Shown here in pieces: positions 54,667 through 64,000 of a stretch of DNA of 64,000 bases. Every line of letters begins with the position of its first letter. Position 1 is the first letter of the stretch. The notes under the pieces were generated by a model. It was given only the letters and a program-made list of their open reading frames with translations, did no database searches and was not told the DNA's origin. A program made the position numbers and the translations under genes. Source of the stretch: Lenzites betulinus (lineage: Eukaryota; Basidiomycota; Agaricomycetes; Polyporales; Polyporaceae); assembly GCA_022264855.1 (NCBI GenBank), contig JABYQU010000034.1, positions 1 to 64,000 of the forward strand. The letters run 5' to 3'.

Positions 54667-55867
54667 CTACAACTTGGCAGAATGTGTAATTGAACCCATC
54701 CGAACAGTGGCTCCGCCATCTACCTGGATGGTCGCGCCGTTGATCCATGATCCTGCGCGACTGGCAAGGAAGATGCACGCGCCCGCGACGTCCTCCGCGC
54801 TGCCGATGCGTCCCAACGGAATGCTTGCGCGTATGATTTCGCCCTGTTCGCGAAGAGTCTGCGCCATCACTGTGGGGGTGAGTTAGAATTCATCCTATTT
54901 ATACAGAAACTCCAGCAGCCCATTACGAGACTCGTACTCACTCTTGCTTTCGAAAGGACCTGAGCGGGGATCTACATGAGCACGAAATTCTTCAGGATAC
55001 ATGCTGGACTACTTACCGCACGCGAGAGTATTGCTTGTGATCCCTTCAAACCCGAGACGGCCCGCGAGATTCCGACTGAGGTGGTGCAGGCCCGCCTTCG
55101 ACGCTGAGTATGCGTACGTCTCATGGTCTGGGACTGTAAGACCTTCAACGGAGCCAATCTGCAAGTCACGGTTATGAGCATAGTATTCGAAAAGAAGACG
55201 GGCTCGGACGTACGTTGATGATACGCGCAGGGTCCCGGTAAACATCACCGTCCTGCCCGCTTTTCGCGGCCGCTTCCCGGAGCAGGGGGAGGCACTTCTG
55301 CGTGAGTGTGAATACGCGCTGTAGGTTGAGCGTGAGGAGCTTTGTCCACGCCGAGTCCTAAGGGAGTTTTTGATTAGTTGCGTCTATATCCCGGTGAAAT
55401 AATACGGACGAACAGGATAATCATCCAACGTTGCGCCCCACGCGGCGCCGGCGTTGTTCACAAGGACATGCAGGGCGTTCTCGCGCGAGCTCAGTTCCTT
55501 TACAAGCCGGTCAACCTCTTCGAGCTTCTGCATATCCGCGGGAAGCGGGATACACGTCCCGGACCCGAGCGCATTAAGCTCTTTGGCAGTCTCGTCGCAG
55601 TCCTTGGCGGAGCGGGAAGAAATGTACACCTGGCGAAGCAGTGCGTCAGGACGTGTAGTCTCCGCTTAATAAATCGCGACAGACCTTCGCCCCATTCTTC
55701 ACGAACCCAGTAGCAATCTACGCGTAAACCAAATAGTCAGGGGCTGCAGCGCTATTCGCGACTCTAGTGACTATGCATACCATTTTGCCGATCCCGCGAC
55801 TACCGCCAGTGACGAGCACGACTTTCCCCTTGACATCGAAGAGGTTGTCTACCTGAAATGAGGCCAT
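54667..55867 (-). CDS. Short-chain dehydrogenase/reductase with C-terminal AKL
   Basis: This is a classical NAD(P)-dependent SDR. The start is MASFQVDNLFDVKGKVVLVT at 55,867. The cofactor loop is TGGSRGIGK. After introns follow KVYISSRSAKDCDETAKELN, VLVNNAGAAWG, INIGSVEGLT (catalytic Ser), ETYAYSASKAGLHHLSRNLA (YxxxK) and PLGRIGSAEDVAGACIFLAS. The product ends THSAKL. AKL fits the peroxisomal type 1 targeting signal [SAC][KRH][LM], so import into peroxisomes is likely. A role in fatty acyl-CoA or related reduction is inference. About five introns were seen. All catalytic residues are present. Confidence 0.84.
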
Positions 55868-57382
55868 AGCTGCTGTTGTAGATCGACAGGGAGGTGAGGA
55901 GCGGTCAGTAGACAGGGTGAGTGAGTCCGGGGTATATGCCCCGCGCGACCCCGCCATCGCGTAAAGTGAGATCTGCATTCCGGACCGGGTATGTTGGATT
56001 CCCGCACCGTTGTGGGGCGCCCGTGTCACTCCCCGAGGCCTTAAGTGTGCGTCGGTGAAGCCGGACGTCGTAAACTACATATGAGGTCGCTCTAATACAT
56101 CGGGAGAGAGACGTGGTGGTAGACAGTACTTTTTAGTATGGTCCGAAGAGATTTACCGGCGTTCATCGCACGAAGTGAACCTACTTCAAGGTACTTGCAA
56201 AATAATTACTATCCTGACACGGGTAATGCAAATGGTTTGGCCTTTCGCTCCGTTATAAGCTCCTCCCTCCGTTTAGGCCCTCCAAATTTGACCTGGCATA
56301 CAAATGATGTCTTCCGAAGATCCCTGTGTAATTTATTTCTGCGTAGGGCATATCTCAGGTGAGTTGCCTTTGAGCTGGCAAATAGACTATGTATTCTACA
56401 GGCATCGATATCAGTGTATACCTTGGGGCAGGGGTGCCAGGGGTGGGCCGAGACACTCTGAGCTCGAAGTGCAGCCCTGGTGGAGGAGCTGCGCGACTGC
56501 GGCGACCACAACGTCAATGGTGATGCACCCCGGCTGACCCTTCAGTCACTGACCGAGTGTGGTACAGTACTGTAGCTTGCATTTGGCGTTGCAGAGCTAG
56601 TTTAGTATTACATACTCTTCTAATATATATCTATTGGAAGCATTTGTGTACGCGCATCGCGAGAATTGCCCGCACGGACCTGCGCAGACGAATTGGTAGC
56701 CCCAGCCTGCGCGGCTGCACGGGAGCGCACTGGGGCTACACGGATTACCATATATATTGACATTCGGCCCCATGCCCTAGGTGGTAAGGTTGCTGGCTTT
56801 GAGCTGGGCGATCCAGTGAAATTGAGCTGGCCTGCCGCACCAGTGGAATCCAGCTGGGTCGGCGCTGGATATTGGCGTCCATCAAGCCACCTGGATTCCA
56901 GAGGAATCATGATCACCTGTGTACCCGTGTCAGGATAGCTGCCAGGCCACATGCCCTTACTTAGACCTTCGTAATTCCGGTGGATATAGTAGGTTATGTT
57001 ATGTTCTGAGTCGTCGGAGATAGACAAAACAAATATGCGGAACTCGGAAGGATGCCGTGCACGTGCTTGGAGGCTTGACTCGAGCGCTTACCTGCTTCGT
57101 GGCGCAATCGTCCGTCCAACGACGTTGACGTTAAACGCTTTCAGTTGAAGCATGGATTGTGGTTCGAGGGCCGTGTACACCTCTCGCTACATTCTTAAAC
57201 CTGGGATTTTTGGGCTGAAAACGCCAAGCCGGTGGGAGGGCGCTACCCGACTCGGATCCTTAGATTCCAGATGGAACGGCATCGAGCTCTGCAACATCTA
57301 AATTTATTCGACGCATATTACTCATGCCCACCGTGCGGTACCCCTTGCTTTCCGCCGACGCACATCCCTCCTCGTTGCAGTC
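55868..57382. other. Long gene-free stretch between SDR and MFS genes
   Basis: About 1.5 kb between divergent genes. It contains short unrelated open frames only, TATATAT words near 56,625 and 56,750, and no recognised repeat or RNA gene. The spacing is larger than between other neighbours, so a small non-coding RNA or decayed gene cannot be excluded. Confidence 0.4.
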
Positions 57383-59431
57383 ATGTCTGGCAGCCAGGCC
57401 ACAGAGCAGCCCGACCTAGTGTCTATCTCGGAGACGTTGCAACCCGTCTCGACGCCTTCGTCACCCGCGCCGCAGGCAACCGAAAAGTACCGAGAAGACC
57501 GGGCGGGAGCTTCGAACAAGGACTTCGGGTTTCTTCCAATACCCAAATCGTTGCGGTATGACCCCGAACATCCCGCACACTTTGGCTTGGCGATGAATGT
57601 CACGTTCGGACTCGCCAGTACATTCAGTGAGTACAGTGAAACATCAGGGTCGGCGTGAGCTGACAAGCGGTGGCTACACAGTCGTCTCAAACTTGTACTA
57701 TTGCCAGCCATTGCTCAGTAAGTCTATTCCACAACGAAATTGAGGGCATATAAGCTGGCGGGCCCATACTACCGGAGGTTGCATGCATCTCCGGGCTGGG
57801 TATGGACTAGCCGGTGCACAAACCGGGGAATTCCTGATCTCACTGTACACTCTCGAGTGCTCCGATTCTTTCGGATTCAGTATACGCATATGGAATCCCT
57901 GTGATCCAAGCGGGAAGCGAGTCTGTGCCTGTTTGTATTGATGCTGACTGGGTCACATAGTCCAATTTGCGGAAGCCTTTGGTGTAACAGAACATGAAGT
58001 TTCCAATATCCCGACGCTTGTGCAGGCGGGGTGAGTTAAGCTCCTGCTCGGATAGACCGCCTTCGTGCTGACGTTAGATGTCTAAGCTATGCCATCGGAC
58101 TGTTATTCATCACACCACTGGGCGATCTCATCCGACGACGACCACTCCTCCTGCTCTTGACGGTTATCACCGCGTCGCTCACGATAGGCCTAGCAATCAC
58201 AAAGAGCCTCGTCGTGTTCGAAGTGCTCACCTTCCTGATCGGCATAGCCAGCGTAACACCACAAATCCTCATGCCACTCGCGGCGGACCTTGCCCCACCC
58301 GAGCGACGCGCCTCAGCCCTGTCCATCGTGCTGTCCGGCTTGCTTTTCGGTGTGCTGATCGCCCGGGTGCTCGCGGGAATCGTCGCGCAGTTCGTCACAT
58401 GGCGCGTTGTGTACTTCATCGCTATAGGCGTGCAGTACGCCGTGCTGCTGATGCTCTACTGGATGCTGCCCGACTACCCGGCGAAGAACAAGGGCGTCAC
58501 GTACTGGGGCATCCTCTACAGCATGGCCAGGTATGCGGTTACGGAGCCGCTGCTGGTCCAGGCCATCCTCATCACCATCCCGTCGAGCGCGGTCTTCACC
58601 AACTGGTGGGTTACGCTCACCTTCCTCCTCGGCGGGCCGCAATACAACTACTCTACGTAAGTCGACAATACTACCGCATGACCCATCTGGCTCACTTCAA
58701 TATATGACAGCATCGTCATTGGGCTGTTCGGCCTAGTAGGCATGGTCGGTGTCGCAATGGCGCCGCTCATCGGGCGCACCATCGACCGCCTCGTGCCATG
58801 GTCCGCCACCCTCGTCGCGATCGTAGCACTCGTCATCACGCACGCCATCCAGACCGCGGCAGTCGGTCTAAACGTCGCGGTCGTCATCATCGTCTGTATC
58901 GGTCTCGACGTCTTCCGCCAGACGCAGCAAGTATCAATCACGACTGGGGTGCTCGGGCTCGAGCCGAACGCGCGCTCGCGCCTGAACGCCGTGGTCCTCC
59001 TTTCTGTACGTCTGAGTTATACCTTGATTCTGTAGTGTGGTTACTAACGCAAAGCACAGCTTTTCATCGGTCAAGTTATGGGCACCGCCGTAGGGTCGAA
59101 AGTATACACGGATCACGGCTGGCGCCCCGACGCGGCTCTCAACCTCGGCTGGATGGGCTTCGCTCTCCTCGTCCTCCTCGCCCGTGGTCCGCACTGTCGG
59201 CGCTACACGTGGTTCGGTTGGGAAGGAGGCATGGAGCTCCGCAAGAGCAGGGTCGCGGCACGCAAGCAGGCAGAGGAGGATGCTGCTGCTGCCGCTGCGG
59301 ACAAGAAGCAGGAGAGCGAAGGCGAGGGTTCGGTTGTCGTGGAGAAGCGAGGATCAGACGAGAAACGGCGGAGCGAGGACGAAGCGGAAGACCGGAGGCG
59401 GGAGGGACGGAGTGCAGACGAGGCCGTATGA
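57383..59431 (+). CDS. MFS transporter (DHA1-like)
   Basis: This is a major facilitator transporter, probably an efflux permease; the substrate is unknown. The start is MSGSQATEQPDLVSISETLQ, with a disordered cytosolic tail. Twelve helices are expected: HFGLAMNVTFGLASTF, IVSNLYYCQPLL, YAIGLLFITPLGDLIRRRPL (motif A), LTFLIGIASVTPQILMPLAA, LSIVLSGLLFGVLIARVLAG, WRVVYFIAIGVQYAVLLMLY, LVQAILITIPSSAVFTNWWV, IVIGLFGLVGMVGVAMAPLI, ATLVAIVALVITHAIQTAAV and LFIGQVMGTAVGSKVY. The product resembles bacterial-type AraJ/YgaY permeases. The C-terminal tail after GWEGG is a long highly charged Lys/Glu/Arg region. Intron 57,719-57,960 (about 242 bp) is far longer than the others. The shift at each join was checked for frame. 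Confidence 0.82.
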
Positions 59432-59786
59432 TCCTCGCGCCGGGTTCCAATATATGACTTTACGCAATTCGTGATGTTTAGCATGCTTTCTGGGCGTTAG
59501 ACAGTGCCTTGTACACTAGCTAGAGTTCGGTTTCGGCTCCTTCGACGCCACGCGCGGGTGCTACCGCATATGATATCGTTTGGTACGATTTCCGTCATCC
59601 TTGTGAGATGTAGCCCTACATACAACGCGGACACTTGAAACTAGACTCTAGTCGTCTCTCCGATTTCTCTTACATCATACCCTACACGTTTCGCCTACCA
59701 GGGCGTCGCGCCGCTCCAAGGCTGAGACAGCGGCATCGAAGCGGAAGCGCGAGTTACAAGCTCAAACTCGGTCTGAACCATATGCA
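59432..59786. other. Convergent intergenic stretch
   Basis: Between the stops of the MFS and AFG2 genes. Nothing recognised. Confidence 0.5.
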
Positions 59787-63011
<3,225 letters not shown>

Positions 63012-63627
63012 GCTTATGTTCTATGAATACGATGACCATAATTCATCAGTATTGGGGGTCTTATCGGCGAACGACCATCAGGAGGCATGTCGTCGGGGCC
63101 CTCACCTAGCCGGCTATAGATCCTGTTTTGAACCGTGTTTAGATCATGCTTGAAGAGACGGAGATGTAGCCATCAGCCCGAACTCACTGTGTACGATTGA
63201 GATGCTGTGTACTCGCGATCGGCCTCCGCGCTCGTTTCTAACAGCGACAGCGTGATCAGTTAACCTGCTAAGAACGCGTGAAAAATAGAGCAACCATTTG
63301 CTCACAATGTACAATTTGACCCTGAGGTCGCTGATCTTGATATCACAGATGTCCTAGAGGTAGAATGTATCTGAACAGGGGGTGTAACTTGTGGACTAAG
63401 TATAAGTAGTACTTAGAGTGGTGAGCGGCACCAAGCGCCGGAACGGCAATTAAAGTTAGACGCTCCCGGCGACTGGTAGCACGTGGCGGTAAAGCGCTTA
63501 TTCTGCGGCGTCATGTAACTCTGCTTGCGGTTCACGAACCCCATAGCATCTGTGCTCTACGACGACAACGTCTGTCTGGACTATCTACATGGTTACTTCC
63601 CGACTCTAATCTGTGAATACGAACTAA
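63012..63627. promoter_or_regulatory. Shared promoter region of AFG2 and PIG-T
   Basis: A 616-bp divergent intergenic stretch with no coding potential. No specific element could be assigned. Confidence 0.4.
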
Positions 63628-64000
63628 ATGAAGCTGCGAGGCTGCTGGAGAACATGCTTTCTGCTTGCATTACACTTGGTCGCGGCGTCCGCTCATGGCG
63701 AAGTGTTTGACGAAGACTTGACACTGCGTCCGCTGCGAGACGGGAAGCTGCAGGCTCGCTTCTCGTTTACTACGCTCTTGAAGGGTGCTACGCCAAGAAA
63801 TCCAGCTGCTTTGGAGGACGACGACGAAGGTATGAACTGTCACTTGTAACCTGTCTACGGTTGCGCTCCAGCTGGCACGTAGCGCAGCACTATACCCTAT
63901 TTCCGCTCGCACTCGGGCAGATACTTCGTGAACATGCGGTATCGGAGCTTCATCTGACTCTCAACGCGGGGAAGTGGAACTATGATCACTGGGGACACCC
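63628..64000 (+). CDS. GPI16: GPI transamidase subunit PIG-T/GPI16 (5' part)
   Basis: PIG-T/GPI16 is a membrane subunit of the complex that attaches GPI anchors in the endoplasmic reticulum. The start MKLRGCWRTCFLLALHLVAA is a signal peptide. The mature N-terminus is GEVFDEDLTLRPLRDGKLQA, RFSFTTLLKGATPR, the family hallmark. Exon 1 ends at 63,829, a 53-bp intron follows, and exon 2 from 63,883 reads QHYTLFPLALGQILREHAVS, ELHLTLNAGKWNYDHWGHP up to the window end. The rest of the gene lies outside. The match to the conserved N-terminal region is strong. Confidence 0.85.

Overview
This window reads as nuclear DNA of a basidiomycete fungus, most likely an Agaricomycete of the polypore type. The evidence is genes split by many short introns (mostly 45-70 bp, GT...AG), closely spaced genes on both strands, typical Agaricomycete families (BTB, HET, MYND and SMYD proteins, an S28 secreted peptidase) and Ty3/gypsy retrotransposons. 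The taxonomic placement is inference from gene style; no marker gene was compared.

Layout. Positions 1-17,140 are a nest of mobile elements. A Ty3/gypsy family with very CpG-rich DNA lies on the minus strand in two pieces: gag and protease at 7,505-10,200, and protease remnant, reverse transcriptase/RNase H and integrase at 380-5,180. Between them sits a roughly 2.3 kb inverted-repeat element (5,199-7,509) whose arms contain conserved hairpins. The protease segment is present on both sides of it as a direct duplication. A second, unrelated gypsy element, a chromovirus with a chromodomain (about 11,110-16,704, minus strand), is nearly complete but is truncated inside the chromodomain and has two single-base frameshifts in pol. 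A plus-oriented LTR-like segment with stem-loops (16,705-17,142) and a poorly coding stretch with a 21-base poly(A) run follow.

From 18,083 to the end the window is ordinary gene space: secreted S28 serine peptidase, an F-box/LRR-like remnant, a MYND-finger protein, NAD(P)H-hydrate epimerase, EBP-type sterol isomerase, ORC6, a BTB protein, MON1, the U-box E4 ligase UFD2, mitochondrial ribosomal protein bL35m, a histidine phosphatase, an AN1 zinc-finger protein, guanine deaminase, the WD40-cyclophilin PPWD1, a HET-domain protein, a SET/MYND protein, a DUF4436-like membrane protein, coproporphyrinogen III oxidase, a short-chain dehydrogenase ending in a peroxisomal AKL signal, an MFS transporter, the AAA+ ATPase AFG2 and the start of the GPI-transamidase subunit PIG-T/GPI16.

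The host genes do not form a single pathway or a biosynthetic cluster. They are mostly housekeeping genes (DNA replication, vacuole fusion, ubiquitin chains, mitochondrial translation, splicing, ribosome maturation, haem, sterol, purine and NADPH repair) arranged in divergent pairs with 220-620 bp shared promoters and convergent pairs with 150-200 bp between stops. The most unusual sequence is the inverted-repeat element and its relation to the CpG-rich gypsy family.
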